NCBI GenBank assembly: GCA_037349315.1
Contig: JBAIAC010000008.1
Coordinates: 39,840,001 to 39,904,000, forward strand
Direction of reading: 5' to 3'
Length of the DNA stretch: 64,000 bases
Source of the DNA: Chelydra serpentina
Taxonomy: Eukaryota > Chordata > Testudines > Chelydridae
In this document: in pieces, positions 32,226 to 45,058 of the stretch
Position numbering within the stretch: position 1 is the first letter of the stretch
How the letters are laid out: every line of letters starts with the position of its first letter
Translations under genes and position numbers: made by a program
The notes under the pieces: model-generated
Databases searched by the model: none
What the model was told of the DNA's origin: nothing
Seen by the model: only the letters and a program-made list of their open reading frames with translations

Positions 32226-32446
32226 CAGGAGTTCTCAAACTGGGGGTCGGGACCCCTCAGGGGGTCACAAGGTTATTACATGGAGGGTCGTGAGCTGTCA
32301 GCCTCCACCCCAAACCCTGCTTTGCCTCCAGGATTTATAATGGTGTTAAATATATAAAAAAGTGTTTTTAAATGTATAAGGGGGGGTCGCACTCAGAGGC
32401 TTGCTGTGTGAAAGGGGTCACCAGTGCAAACGTCTGAGATCCCCTG
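32226..32446. mobile_element. hAT-type MITE (221 bp)
   Basis: The left end is CAGGAGTTCTCAAACTGGGG and the right end GTCTGAGATCCCCTG, imperfectly complementary. The flanks ACATAAGG and ACAAAAGG match at seven of eight bases. The body has no coding sequence. Confidence 0.8.
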
Positions 32447-32735
32447 ACAAAAGGAGCCTCAGAAGGAAATGGTGAAGGAGTATTTGGGTAAGAAAAGAAC
32501 CAGAAGAATACACCAACATAGAACCCCAAATAGAAGGCAGCAGATTAAGAAGAATTAGGATTGAAAAGCATTAGACATGGACTGTCTAGAGAGACTGATT
32601 TAATGCCACAAGGAAGTAGCTTAGTGGTGGCCAGAAAGAGAGGCATGATGGACTGACAGATTTCTTGTGCTAAAACTGTAATGATAAAATCAAGGGAGAG
32701 AGTTGTTCATTTTAAGGATTCTTCCTCATCTAGAC

Positions 32736-33564
32736 CAGGCCTGCACAACTCGTAAAGCGGCGAGAGGGCCATATTACTCCAAAGAAAACAGCTGAGGGCC
32801 GAAACCCCCCAGCCCCGTGGAAACACCCAACCCCCACCCCATGGAAACAACTCCTCCTTCCCCAACGCTGGGGTGTGGAAGCCTGTAGAGGGGGGAAAGA
32901 AACATCACGCATAGGGTGACCAGATCACAGCAATAAAATAGGACCCCCACCCCCTCACCGCTCGGCCCCCCCATCACCCCCCTCTTCACCCCCCCCAGGG
33001 GTCACTATATTACTGCACACAACAGTCAATCAATGCAGTTGTAGATAAATCTCTGCATTATGCATTTTTGTATAACTTTTATATGACTTTGTATTGAACC
33101 TTGGTAATATGTTATAGCGGGCCCCTAAAGTAGTATAATTAAGGTAAAAGAAAAATTTATTTTTGCTAGAAGTAGAATAAGATCTTCCCCCCACTTTGTA
33201 TTCAATTGCCCTGTTGAATGAATGAGGTGTGAATGAGGAAGGTGTGGAAGGCAGGCACCTCCAGACAGCTGCAACCCTTGGAGAGGGGATGGGAACCAGA
33301 CCAAGGACAATCAAACTTGTCAAGTGGTCTGACTAGAGAAGAGCAGACATACTGACAGCCTCGGGGGTTAGAAGCAAGCACCTTCCTTTGGGAACACCCT
33401 TTTTGCAGCATTGGGACAACCCCCAGCCCAGAGACAAGCAGCAAAAAGGACCAACGGACACAATCCCAGATTTTGGGCCGCACAGTGAGCCCACCTACTC
33501 ACCCCCCCACCCCACCCCCGGGCCGCACAGTGAGCCCACGCGGGCCGCATGTTGTGCAGGCCTG
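32736..33564. mobile_element. hAT-type element with nested insert
   Basis: The ends CAGGCCTGCACAACTCG and GTTGTGCAGGCCTG lie inside a perfect 8-bp duplication ATCTAGAC (32728-32735 and 33565-33572). Only the outer parts belong to this family. From about 32912 a different element starts with ATAGGGTGACCAGAT, and 33015-33460 holds further foreign sequence. Confidence 0.85.
33015..33460. repeat. Unclassified insert within the hAT element
   Basis: The AT-rich part (TTTATATGACTTTGTATTGA) followed by GGTGTGAATGAGGAAGGTGT and AAGCAAGCACCTTCC reads like an LTR-derived repeat. No duplication or terminal TG/CA could be fixed. Confidence 0.3.
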
Positions 33565-33572
33565 ATCTAGAC

Positions 33573-34442
33573 ATTTTCGGTGTTCAACCAGCAACTACAA
33601 TAATTGCATTCTTAAAAGCGGGAAACAATTGCATGTATCCATAAATTTCTGGCATTTTTGAACTCTTGAAAGACACTTTTTCTGGGCCTCTTTCACTTAC
33701 GACAGCTATGTTCTTGAGGAACACTAGAATTGTCTGCTTCCAAAATATGGCTTGTGTATGCCAGAGATGGGGCTTTTTGGATGGCTGACAGATGAATGTG
33801 GAATTAGCATTTGCAAGAATGCAGAGCAAGCATGAATCTGAACTCCTGTAAGACTAATGCAGAGCTGCTTTGACAAAGTCTTCACACGCCGCACAATATT
33901 TAAAGAAAAACATTCACTAAAACCCTTTTCTGGGATGAAGAAAGAGAACAAAAGTCAAGAATATGTTATATGTCTTAATTGCTTTTTAACTTAAGGTGCT
34001 AAATTACTTGAATGAGGATCATGATACAAATACCTAATTAGAAAATCTTGTCAGTTGAGTAAACTTACTTGTTCATCAGACTATATTGACTCATATAGAA
34101 GCTACTCTGCCCTTTCCAACAACTCAGTTTAATACAATGAGGAGTATGGCCTAGTAAAAATAAGGCCATGTATTGAGTGGAAGATGTCAGTTCTTCAGCT
34201 GTGTTACATAGTATCCTCTCTTAGCTCTGGTAGGATAGCTGGGATATTTGTACACAATGCTCTTTCTCAAACGTTGGAATTTCAAATGACTTCCCTCTAG
34301 AGGTGGTCTTGGACCTAATTTTGAAGCCTGGCATGAACCTCAGTAGATTACACCCAATCCTGAGGGTGTGGAGCTGTTTCATACCCGACCTGCCGTGAAA
34401 AGCTCCCCAAATAAAATAATTCCAAACATATATGCTTCAAAT
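33573..34442. other. Intronic sequence, no gene recognised
   Basis: Nothing codes convincingly, and I see no classifiable repeat. Confidence 0.5.
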
Positions 34443-34445
34443 TAA

Positions 34446-34737
34446 GGGCTTGTCTACACAAACAATTGATTCATTGCAAGATGGGGGTGAATCTACTCTG
34501 CATTAGTCTGCGGTGGACTAACTGTCCTTGAGCACCCTGCTCACATGATCACTAACGGTTCATAAACGTGCTTTGATCTAGTCCCATTTCAAAGAAGACT
34601 AGATCAAAGTGCATTAAGGAACCGTTAATGAGCACCAGCAGGGTCAATGTGGACAATTAGTCTGCAGCAGGCTAGTGTGGGGAGATTCACACCCCATCCC
34701 AGCTTGCTGCAAGCTGGTGGTTTGTGTAGACAAGCCA
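34446..34737. mobile_element. Palindromic Harbinger-like MITE
   Basis: The left end GGGCTTGTCTACACAAAC is complemented by GTTTGTGTAGACAAGCC at the right, and the interior is also largely self-complementary (ACTAGATCAAAG and its complement near the centre). TAA precedes the left end; AAA follows the right, compatible with a decayed 3-bp site. The GTCTACAC core is shared with the large Harbinger termini. Confidence 0.7.
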
Positions 34738-34740
34738 AAA

Positions 34741-35862
34741 GGCACATTCTGAACAACCCCAGTACTGTGCACTTTCTGGTCTGAGTGGCAACACATTTGT
34801 GATAGCTAGACTGAGATTATAATTACGAAGACTCGGGGGACACTCTCATTAGCTGTGCTATCATAATGGGGTTGCCCACAATAAGGCAATATTATCCTCT
34901 TGGCTTCCAACTCCAAGAAGAAAGGCCCTCCCCAAGGCATATATTAGCTATAACGAGCAAATTTCTTAGCCTTTAGAAACAGCCTTTCATAGGAAAAAAA
35001 AAACAGTACAGACTATGGAAAAAGACAATGGAAAAATACCAAATATATCCTGCTCATAAGTCATCTCAAGTTTTTTCTTCTTCAGTTTTATATTTACTGA
35101 GGTTAAAAAAATATGCAAAGAGTCCCCAAGACTCCTCATTTATTAAAAATTGATATTCATTTAACATTCAAACAGCAAAGTGAATGGTCAACAGAAATAT
35201 TAAACCAAGACAGCAGCTTTTAATAACTATGTGATTTCTTACTGTAGACCAGGGATCATGCAGTGTCCATCTTCTTTCAATAATATGCAATTCAAAAAGT
35301 CTTTACTGATCTGTGATAAATATAATTTTAGCCTTAGTCAAGTTAAACTGGATAGGTAAAGTTATTAAATCCCTCTTAACAGAAGCCAAAATCATTAATA
35401 AAAAACCTGTTCTACAAAATGTCATTTAAGAAAAGAATAGAGTCGCTGGTTGATGGCTTGAGGACAGGCCTCCGCTGGGGAATCATCCTTCAAAAGACAC
35501 TGAAGTTCCTCTTGCTGCTGCTGCTGGCTGGCATATATATAGCACACTTCTAGCCAACATGGCCAGCGCTGTGTTCCTTCCACCAGTTAGTTCAATGTAT
35601 CCTGTTCATTTTCCATTGTGGCTGCCTATGGTGTATACCGCTGCACTTCATCTTCTAGTCTATCACCATCATGTAGATTCTCCCATTCAGCAAAGTCAGT
35701 CAGTCTGCTTTTATGGCAGCAGTAAGCAGATTGTCAATGTTGCCTTGCTTTACAGGGTCTGCTTTGCCTCCTTTGATTAGTCTGTACACTTCAGAGTTAA
35801 CTTGACATTCATTGCATTCATGGATTACATTTAGGCCAGAGAAGTCATTCTATCTTGTGTAG
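34741..35862. other. Intronic sequence, no gene recognised
   Basis: The frame at 35559-35780 has neither splice context nor family resemblance. A short CTG run lies near 35513. Confidence 0.5.
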
Positions 35863-35867
35863 GTCAT

Positions 35868-37048
35868 TGTGACGGGTTGGTATCACAGAAACCCCCTTGG
35901 AGCTGCCACCTGGTGTGCCAAGACTACTTCTGCCCCTGCTTTCCTGCCTTTTCCAGCTTGGGACTCCAGAATCCTGTCTGTTTTGAGCCAGGCCCGTCAG
36001 CCTGCTGCAAACCCAGACCCAGGTCTGAACCACGTCCACTAACAGCTGTAGGCCTGCCTGGAAGCAGCTCAGGAAGTGCTCTTGCCTTTGACACCCAGGT
36101 GCCCAACTCCCAGTGGGGTTCAAACCCTGAATAAATCCGTTTTACCCTTTATAAAGCTTATAGAGGGTAAACTCATAAATAGTTCGCCTTCTATTTCAAA
36201 GATAGAAAGATATGCACAGCTGTTTGCCCCCTCCAGGTACTAACACATACTCCAGGTAACTTAATAAGTAAGAAGTGATTTTAATAAGTACAGAAAGTAG
36301 GATTTAAGTGATTCCAAGTAGTAACAGACAGAACAAAGTGAATTACTACGTAAAATAAAAAAAACACGCAAGTCTATGTCTAATCACACTATATACAGAT
36401 AAAAACCTCACCAGTTCCAGCAAACTTCCCTTTACAGGCTATATTCCTCCTAGCCTGGGTCCAGCAATCGCTCACACCCCCTATTGTCTTTGTCCTTTGT
36501 TCAGTCTCTTTCAGGTGTGTCCTTGGGGAGTGGAGAGTCTCTCTCTTTAGCCGGCTGAAGACCAGACGTAGTGGTCTTCCTGGGGTTTAAATAGATTTTC
36601 TCCCCTGGATGGATGCTCCTTCCCACTCCCTGTTTAGCATCATGTTACCCTGGAGTTTTGGGATCACATGGGCAAGTCACATGTCCATGCACAATTCAGT
36701 AACTAGCCCAGTGACATTCTTGGCCAAGCTCGGATGTGGATTGGTGTCTGCAACTTCTTTTGTCTACGAGTTTCTTGATTGGGCTCCTTACCTGCACATT
36801 CCTTTCTCAAGACATGATCCCATCCTCTTACAAAGACTATGTATAAAACCAGCAAATATACAACTAATATTCATAACTTCAACTACAACAATGATACATG
36901 CATACAAACAGGAGGAATAGATTCAGTAGATCATAACTTTTACAGAGATATGTTACATGGCACATGTAGCATAAAAAAGATATTCCAGTTACATCATCTA
37001 TACATTTATAAGCATCTCCCCAGAAAGTCCTATGGGGACACCGTCACA
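35868..37048 (-). mobile_element. Solo LTR (1181 bp)
   Basis: It starts TGTGACGG and ends CCGTCACA, the short inverted ends of an LTR, between 5-bp duplications GTCAT (35863-35867 and 37049-37053). There is no internal retroelement sequence, so it is a solo LTR left by recombination. The same family is at 56103-61229 in the opposite orientation, where the LTR measures 1184 bp once an insertion is removed. A 5-bp duplication fits an ERV-L/ERV3-like or a Gypsy-like source; I cannot decide. Confidence 0.85.
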
Positions 37049-37385
37049 GTCATGTTTCCATTTTTTTTTAACTAGGCACTTATAGTGTCATTGCCTGGTC
37101 AATGGCACTGAATGGTTAGTTTAAAAAGAAAAAGGGCAAAAATACATGACCAACACAAGACATCTGCTTGCACTGGAGTATCTGAAGACACTTACTGTGC
37201 ATATCTTAGGGTAAAGCTTCATTCACATGGGATGATTAACAGACAGACAAAAAGGAAGTTGGATGAGACCTTTAGGAACAATGTGATAATGCCACGTGGC
37301 AGTGCACAATGAAGAAAAAATGGAAAAGTAAGGAAAGACTCTTTGGCTTACAGTTGCAAACAATAGCACTGTAATTGGACCCTGC

Positions 37386-37665
37386 ATCCATATTAAACTC
37401 AGAGCTTGTCTACATCAACATTTTGTTTGTGGCAAGCTGGGTTGTGTTCCTCCTATGCTCAACAATCTGTTACATCTTGCATTTAGCTGTGACGCTCAGA
37501 GTACCTTTCCCAGATCCGAAGAAGAGCTTCTCTGTGGCTCAAAAGCTTGTTTCTTTCACCAACAGAAGTTAGTCCACCAAAAGATATTACCTCATCCACT
37601 TTTTGTCTCTCATATCCTGAAACTGACACAACTACAACTACACGGCATACAACAATGTGATCTGT
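37386..37665. repeat. Two joined short repeats
   Basis: AGCTTGTCTACATCAACAT resembles the left end of the 34446 MITE. From about 37480 it changes to a block with CACCAACAGAAGTTAGTCCA and AAAAGATATTACCTCATCCA, a repeat I recall as frequent in turtles and crocodilians. Both are truncated. Confidence 0.5.
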
Positions 37666-37669
37666 CTAG

Positions 37670-39340
37670 CAATTTTTTACTCTGAAAATTATTTCTATCA
37701 GTTCCTCCTTGATTCTATGCAGGGATTTTGTGACATAAGCTCTTCAAAGCCAGGCCACTTTACCTTTCAATTACGTTGAATAAAAAGGCTCTTGAAGTGG
37801 CTGTTTTGCATGTGTGACTCATAAACAGTAAGCTGAATCTGTTCAATATTAGTTCCTTCAGTAAAATGAAAAGCCTGTTTTTTACTGTATGATTCCAGTC
37901 ATAAATGCGTTGATGGTTTGTGCTGTTCCAAGTTAACTCAACTCAAGTGATCTGTGACTATTACATAGCTCAGTTTTTCTTTTGCTATAGGAGGATCCTG
38001 TCATTGTCCTGTTGTCTATTTACTTTTCTTAAAAGGGTAATGTTGGAGGAGCAGTTTTCTTTTGTAAAGTACATCTATGCAATAATTTCAGTCAGTTAGA
38101 TCCAGTCATGGTCCTGTGCCTGCATTATTTGGAAGTTTATAGTGATAACTTTTTGTCAGCTTGTCTCTGCCATGATGTCTGTTTTAGTGTTGTTGTTTTT
38201 TTAAAAATGTTTTAGTATTACTCTTGGGATCCTTTTTAGTTACCTTGAAAACCACATGGGAGAGGAATTGCTAGGAAATGCATTAACTCAAATTTTCATG
38301 TATCAGAGGGGTAACCGTGTTAGTCTGGATTTGTAATTTTTCATTTTATTTATCCCAAGAATTTACCTTTGTTTTCCCCTTCCTTCTAACCTTGCTCTAT
38401 ATAATTGTGAATCTTTGTGTCTTGGTCTTTGCATAATTAAAAATGTATCCAAGGCTTCAATAGAAGTCTGATCTGATTTTATCACTTCCACCCTTAATAT
38501 ATGATTGAATAGAAAAAATGTCTCCCCTCCTCCCCCCATGTGTGTGATTACTCTTAGGGCTATAGTAGAATTTTATTGAGCCCAGATTCTAATCTGCTTA
38601 GAACATTAGTTGTTGGTGATTTTTAGATAAAAAGGAAAATTCAATCATATGGCAGTTTATTATGAGTAATTATATTGGACACACTAAGTAAAATTTAAGT
38701 GGGAAAGTGATTTTTGAAATAAAGTATTCCTTTGCATGTTTTAGTCCAATTAGTTCAGACAAAAACCAACTCAGTAAAATAGTAGGCACAGATTCATGCT
38801 CTTAAACTTCAGACATGGTAGGTGGAAAGCATCCAGCATAAGATCTGTATTCAGAGGTCCAGCACAAGATGTATATGGACCACTTAAGCCATATTTTGAA
38901 AACTTAAGTGGAACTTAAGTGATTCATATAAGACTTGTGCTAGCGTTCTGCGCAGGAGTGATTTTTTACTCTTGGTAATCTCAGAAAATCTTGGTGTTTA
39001 ATCTCAGAAAAAATATGTAAATAGGTGACAAGAATGTCTGAAATGTGACATTGAGATTGGTGACTTGATTCATATTTTCTGGAACTAACTGGTTATTCAG
39101 AAGTTCTGGATTGCATTAAGAACCACTGTAGATGTTGTAGAGATGCAAGGTTTACTACAACCACAGGTTTGTATTATTAATGATATTTTCAAACATTGCC
39201 TGGACAGATGTAAAAACAAATGACTTGGAATGTCCTTAGTAGTAGCTAAGGATTTTTAAAAGGCATAGTTTGTACTGGCTGTTTTTTTGTTTATATTCCT
39301 TTAAAATAGCCTTTTGCTATTTTGTAAAGTCTGGAGCCTT
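37670..39340. other. Intronic sequence with one short repeat fragment
   Basis: At 38290-38335 lies TATCAGAGGGGTAACCGTGT followed by TAGTCTGGAT, the 5' end of the short turtle/crocodile repeat also seen at 20104. Nothing else is identifiable. Confidence 0.5.
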
Positions 39341-39342
39341 AA

Positions 39343-40254
39343 ATGTTGATGGTAGTAAAACAACAATGTGATGCTGTAGCTAAGAGGGCTAATGTGATCC
39401 TTGGATGTATAAGCAGGGGACTATCAAGTAGGAATAGGGAAGTGGTGTTTTTTCTGTGCACTCCATTAGTGAGACCATTTATTGGAATAATGTGTTCGTT
39501 TATAGTGTCCATAGTGGAATATAGCATGTCCCTTTCTGGTGTCCACACTTCCAAAAAGGCTGGTGACAGATTGAAAAGGATTCAGAGAAGAGCTACAAGA
39601 ATGATTAAAGATCTGGGAAACATGCCTTATAACAGGGGTCTCAAACTCTCGGCCCGCAGGCCACATGCGGCCCGTGGAGTTATTTCCTGCGGCCCGCCAT
39701 AGGCACCGATTCCACTGGCAGCCAAGCTCCAAACATTACTGAGTGTTTATATTTTATTAAAACCCCTCTTTGCATTACAGTTTTTAAAAAGTTAATACAT
39801 TGACTTTTAATAGAATACTATATTCCTCTTCATTTTTTTCATTTTTGACTATACTTTTGTATCATTGTATGAAAAGGTTTCAGTGATGCGGTCCTCGGGC
39901 CAATTTACTAATTTTCATGTGGCCCTTGTGGTAATTTGAGTTTGAGATCCCTGCCTTATAATGAGCCTGAAAAAGTACAGTATATTTAGTTTATCCAAGA
40001 GAAAATTAAGAGGTGACTTGATTTGTGTACAAGTTCCTAAAATGGGGTAGAAATTTCTGATAGTAAAATGCTCTTTAATTTATCAGAAGAAGTTATAACA
40101 AGAGTCTTTCTGAAAGCTATGCTATATCTCAAACAGAAGTTACGAGCTTGATGCCAAGAATCACTTGGTGATATTCTATGGCTTGTATTATCTAAAAGGT
40201 CAGACTAGATGATCACAGTGGTCCCTTAAGGCCTTAAAATCCATGAATCTATGT
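39343..40254 (+). mobile_element. CR1 LINE 3' part, split by a hAT MITE
   Basis: The plus strand encodes the C-terminal end of CR1 ORF2 (VAKRANVILGCISRG, then RIQRRATRMIKDLG). It continues after a MITE insertion into the CR1 tail with GGTCAGACTAGATGATCACA and the ATCCATGAATCTATG terminal repeat. It is 5'-truncated, with several frame changes. Confidence 0.85.
39633..39953. mobile_element. hAT-type MITE inserted in CR1
   Basis: The termini CAGGGGTCTCAAACTC and GAGTTTGAGATCCCTG sit inside the perfect 8-bp duplication CCTTATAA (39625-39632 and 39954-39961). The element splits the CR1 copy and is therefore younger than it. Confidence 0.9.
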
Positions 40255-40834
40255 ATAAGCTGGTATGATTTTAGTCTTTGTAACTGTCTAGTAAAAAATC
40301 AATAACAGATGCAGTAAAATAAATGACAGCAAAGGTTTTTATAATTCATTATAGAAATTTGTATAGATATGCTGAAAAATCTTAAGGCGAAAAAGGTTGA
40401 TGGCTTGAATTCATCTATTAACTGACTTACCACGTGTGTGGATGAAATCATTACAAGTCTGAAAAATGAATACCGCAGTTCCATTATTTTTTTTCGAACA
40501 AGGTGAAAAAAATCTATATGATCAGTCTTATGAAACTGATCATTTGAGTTGATTTCTTATGTGTGCACAAAAAGGAGAATGTATGTATTTATTTTACATT
40601 CTCTGGCAACAAGAATGCAAGGAAATTTAATGGGAAATCTTTATCAGAACTTACTCTAAAATTTCTGTGTAATCACAAAACTAAACACTGCAAGGAATTA
40701 TTGGAGAATGAGAGTTTTTTCCTCTAGGTGTATGAGATGGTTTGTTTAAAAGATTCAGTACTAAATTACCAGAGCTTAATATGTTGGAATTGAGAGATGA
40801 TCTTGTTAATATTTTTATTTAAAAATTTACCATT

Positions 40835-41283
40835 TGTGACAGACCCAGACAAGTGGGATACAGAAATCTCATAGAAGGCAAATATACTGGCCATTGGATG
40901 AATAGTTTTCTGTTCCCTGAGTGACCAGAGCAGGGGCTGCACTAGAACAAGCAGGAACTTTCTGGAACCAATTTAAGGCAGGCAGGCTAATTAGGACACC
41001 TGGAGCCAATTAAGAAGAACCTCCTAGAATCAATTAAGACAGGCAGGCTAATCAGGGCACCTGGGTTTAAAAAGGAGCTCACTTTAGTTTGTGGTGTGGC
41101 GTGCGAGGAGCTGGGAGCAAGAGGCACACAAGGAGTTGAGAGGGAGAAGAGTTGAAGGACTGAGGAGTACAAGCATCAGCAGACCATCAGGAGGAAGGTC
41201 CTGCAGTAAGCGTAAAGAAGGGGTTGGGAGGAGGCTGTGGGGAAGTAGCCCAGGGAGTTGTAGCTGTATACCCAGTGAGATAT
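40835..41283 (+). mobile_element. LTR fragment, Gypsy-like
   Basis: It starts TGTGACAGACCCAGACAAGT and contains two related blocks, GGCAGGCAGGCTAATTAGGA and GACAGGCAGGCTAATCAGGG, then TTTAAAAAGGAGCTCACTT, which looks like a promoter and start region. I recall this LTR type from turtle genomes. The right half is missing, so no target duplication is seen. Confidence 0.55.
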
Positions 41284-42535
41284 TGAACACATACTTCACT
41301 GTCTGTGTCTGTGTGTGTGAGAGAGAGAGAGATATGACACAAGTGTGTTTAAGTAGTACACAGGTCATCCTGACTCACTGTACAAAGGTGAATTTTTTGT
41401 TATAAGAATTACTCTTTAAAATTGCCAGTGCAAGTAAACTTGGCACCGTTTATCGCAATTTATTAGAATCATGTTTTCTAGCAATCATTTTTCTTTTTCT
41501 TAGTCTTGATTACTTTTGGTTTTATTTCTAACATTTTACTTCAGTAGTTTAGGAGCCAAAAGGGTGCAATCAGGCTTTAGGATTGCATCAACATATAATA
41601 AGAGAGAGTTTGCTCTGAAGAGTAGACAGTTTTTTGTTTTTGTTTTTTAAAGTGTGTGTGAGAGGGGGGGAGAGAGAAAATTTTGTATCAAAGTGATGAG
41701 GATAATTGCAGATGTACACATTAGTTCCATTTCTTCCTTACATCTTTCCTTCCTTCCTTTTTAATTAATATATGTTCATATTGCATAAAAGCCCTACATT
41801 AAAAGATTGTTAAGGTTGCAAAGAGAAGAACTTAAAAATTAGGAAATACTAGAATGATGGTTACCTGCGCAACTTCAAGTTGAGCCCCTGGTATAATGCA
41901 TTATGATAGTCTTTTATGACGTGATCATGTATAATTCCCAGAGGATGCCTGCCTCATTCAATGCACAGGATGGATAGTGCACACTGAGCAGCTACTTAAT
42001 AATTGTTTTTATCCTCATCTTTCAGTATGTGCCCCCAGGCTTTATTTACTGTGCACCATATAAACCATCCACTGAATACAGAATTCTCGACTTTTTTCAG
42101 AGTACTTAGCATTTTTATAGCACTTTATATGTTCAGATAATTCCTATTGGTTGAAGTTGCTGTTGTGAGTGCTCAGCACATCTACAGCTCTTATGTTGGT
42201 AATCCAGAAAATCCAGGAGCTCACAGTAGCCACCTGGGAAAAATGTGGTTTAAGTGATTTGCCTGGCAGAGTAGGGGTAGAATCCAGTACTACAATGGGG
42301 ATTTCATCTACTTTAATCACAAGACCACCCTTTTTCTTCCTGCACTGCCCACACTCATTCATCACACACCTTCCAACTTCTGTAATAAGTAAGGCAAGGG
42401 TCCTATAGGGAACACCCTTCTCCATTACGCAAAACCCTGAATCCTCCCTGACATCCTGTGCGCTGGATGAGGGAGGATCCTATGGGACAGAAGTACATGA
42501 TCCTGTACTACAATGCATATGCAAAGTCTGCTGAA
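41284..42535. other. Intronic sequence with TG/GA microsatellite
   Basis: A (TG)n-(GA)n run lies at about 41301-41332. The rest shows no gene or clear repeat. Confidence 0.5.
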
Positions 42536-42539
42536 TTAA

Positions 42540-42895
42540 GGTTGCACAGGCATTATTAATTCAGACGTTCTTTGACTTTTGAGTGATTGACTTTGCAATC
42601 TTAATAATGTTCTTTTAACATCGTGTAATGTAGTTTCTTCAGTGTTTTAAAAATATTAAACCAAAAAAAAAATTCCCTCACATAAAACCGTATTGTTTCT
42701 TCACGTGGGTCGTCATCGGGGTTGGGAGCTTCTAGATTAATAGCAGGTTATGTTCCATACTAACCTCATTGGAATTGGAAAAGGTTCAGAAAAGGGCAGC
42801 AAAAATGATGGTTCCATACGTAACCTCTGTTACTTGAATTAATGGGGTAACTGGTAGCAGTAGTAAGCAGTTACCCTCTGTGTACCAGTCACTAA
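42540..42895. repeat. Unclassified interspersed repeat, copy B
   Basis: Blocks with GACTTTGCAATCTTAATAAT, GTGGGTCGTCATC and GAATTAATGGGGTAACTGGT, then ACCCTCTGTGTACCAGT, parallel 10460-10790 in order. A CR1 splinter interrupts this copy at 42769-42809. Confidence 0.5.
42769..42809 (+). mobile_element. CR1 internal splinter (41 bp)
   Basis: TTGGAATTGGAAAAGGTTCA and the following GAAAAGGGCAGCAAAAATGA match CR1 coding sequence at 43496-43536 of the nearby CR1. The host sequence GTTCCATAC...TAACCTC is present on both sides of the splinter. Confidence 0.7.
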
Positions 42896-42899
42896 AGGG

Positions 42900-44087
42900 C
42901 AGGTTCTCTCATGGATCGGTAACTGGTTAAAAGATAGGAAACAAAGGGTAGGTATAAATGGTCAGTTTTCGGAGTGGAGAAAGATAAATAGTGGTGTCCC
43001 CTAGGGGTTTGTTCTGGGACCAGTCCCATTCAACATATTCATAAATTATCTGGAAAAGGGGGTAAACAGTGAGGTGGCAAAATTTGCAGATGATACAAAA
43101 TTACTAAAGATAGTTAAGACCCACGCAGACTGCGAAGAGCTACAAAAGGATCTCTCAAAACTGGGTGATTGGGCAACAAAGTGGTAGATGAAATTTAATG
43201 TTGATAAATGCAAAGTAATGCACATTGGAAAACATCCCAACTATACATTTAAAAAGATGGCGTCTAAATTAGTTGTTACTACTCAAGAAAGAAGTCTTGG
43301 ATTCATTGTGGCTAGTTCCCTTAAAACATCCACTCAATGTGCAGTCAAAAAAGCGAACAGAATGCTGGGAATAATTAAGAAAGTGATAGATAATAGGACA
43401 GAAAATATCATATTGCCTCTACATAAATCCATGGTACGCCGACATCTTGAATACTGTTTGAAGATGTGGTCCCCCCATCTCAAAAAAGATGTCTTGGAAT
43501 TGGAAAAGGTTCAGAAAAGGACAACAAAAATGATTAGGAGTATGGAACGTCTTCTGTATGAGGAGAGATTAATAAGACTGGGACTTTTTAGCTTGGAAAA
43601 GAGACTGCTAAGGGGAGAAATGATAGAGGTCTATAAAATCATGACTGGTATAGCGAAAGTAAATAAGGAAGTGTTGTTTACTCCTTCTCCTAACAGAAGA
43701 ACTAGGGGTCACCAAATTAAATTAATAGGCAGTAGGTTTAAAACAAACAAAAGGAAGTATTTTTTCACACAATGCACAGTCAACCTGTGGAACTCCTTGT
43801 CAGAGAATGTTGTGAAGGCCAAGACCATAACAGGGTTAAAAAAAGAACTAGATAAATTCATGGAGGATAGGTCCATTAATGGCTATTAGCCAGGATGGGC
43901 AGGAATGGTGTCCCTAGCCTCTGTTTGCCAGAAGCTCGGAATGAGCAACTGGGGATGGGTCACTTGATTACCTGTTCTGTTCATTCCCTCTGGGGCCCCT
44001 GGCACTGGTCACTGTCAGCAGATAGGATACTGGGCTAGATGGACCCTTGGTCTGACCCAGTAGGGCCGTTCTTATGTTTTTATGAAT
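42900..44087 (+). mobile_element. CR1 LINE, 5'-truncated
   Basis: It contains CR1 reverse transcriptase coding sequence from the GVPQG box region through KFADDTK and the C-terminal extension, then a 3' tail with GGTCTGACCCAGTAGGGCCG and TTCTTATGTTTTTATG. Two nonsense codons are visible: TAG in place of the Q of GVPQG near 43003, and TAG before [10 protein letters not shown] near 43186. After the second stop a frame of 233 codons stays open to 43889. It is dead for retrotransposition. Confidence 0.88.
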
Positions 44088-44089
44088 CT

Positions 44090-44606
44090 GTTCTTCTATG
44101 CAAAGACTGACTCAGCAGTGTTTTGAGATGCTAATTAGGATAGTTTTGGATTTTGCCAATTTGAGGGAGCTTCCTAACAACAAATGTGTTCTCTTATAGG
44201 TGGAGGTGATAGTGTCTCGTGTACTTAAGGTAGCCCGATACTTCTCATTATAAGTCCCTGTTTTCAGTTTATCAAGTTATCAACCTTTAGCCATTCGGAT
44301 TTACATTTTTCATGAGAGGGACTGGACTTCTAAAATTATTTACCTTCAAATTTCCTTCCTCTTCTTTCCATTACTAAGTATCAATAATATTTTAGTGCAG
44401 ATTGTATTGATTTTTTTCTTTCTAGTCCTTTAGATAATATAATTTGACAACTTGGTAAAGAATATTCAGAGAAAAGTCATGATATTGAATCTTAGATATA
44501 TTTATGACTATGGAACAAGTAACTCATAGTATTTATGTATAACTTTACTTCAAGCTGCTATTACCTTGTTGCATTCTTTCTGTGGAATGGTGTTAACTCT
44601 GAATTC
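44090..44606. other. Intronic sequence, no gene recognised
   Basis: AT-rich, and nothing is identifiable. Confidence 0.5.
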
Positions 44607-44614
44607 CCCTATAT

Positions 44615-45050
44615 CAGGGGTGGCCAACCTGAGCCTGAGAAGGAGCCATAATTTACCAATGTACATTGCCAATGAGCCACAGTAATACGTCAGCAGCCCC
44701 CATCAGCTCCCCCACCATCCCCGCTCCCAGCGCCTCCCGCCCACCGGCAGCCCCGCTAATCAGCGCCTCCCCCTCTCTCCCCACACCTCCCGATCAGCTG
44801 TTTCATGCCGTGCAGGAGGCTCTGGGGGGGAGAAGCGAGGGTACTACAGGGGAGGGGGAGGGGGCGCGAAGGGGTGGAGTGGGGGCAGGGCCTGTGGCAG
44901 AGCCAGGGGGTTGAGCATTGAGCATCCCACAGCACATTGGAAAGTTGGCACCTGTAGCTCCAGCCCCGGAGTCGGTGTCTATACAAGCAGCTGCATATTA
45001 ACTTCCGAAGAGCTGCATGTGGCTCCAGAGCCACAGGTTGGCCACCCCTG
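44615..45050. mobile_element. hAT-type MITE (436 bp)
   Basis: The ends CAGGGGTGGCCAACCTG and CAGGTTGGCCACCCCTG are perfect complements, and the flanking 8-bp duplication is CCCTATAT (44607-44614 and 45051-45058). The GC-rich interior has no transposase. Confidence 0.92.
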
Positions 45051-45058
45051 CCCTATAT

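Noticed and set aside
32911..32950. A third copy of the 124-bp TAGGGTGACCAGA MITE
   Set aside because: Only the first bases after ATAGGGTGACCAGAT match; the interior differs and no right end is found.
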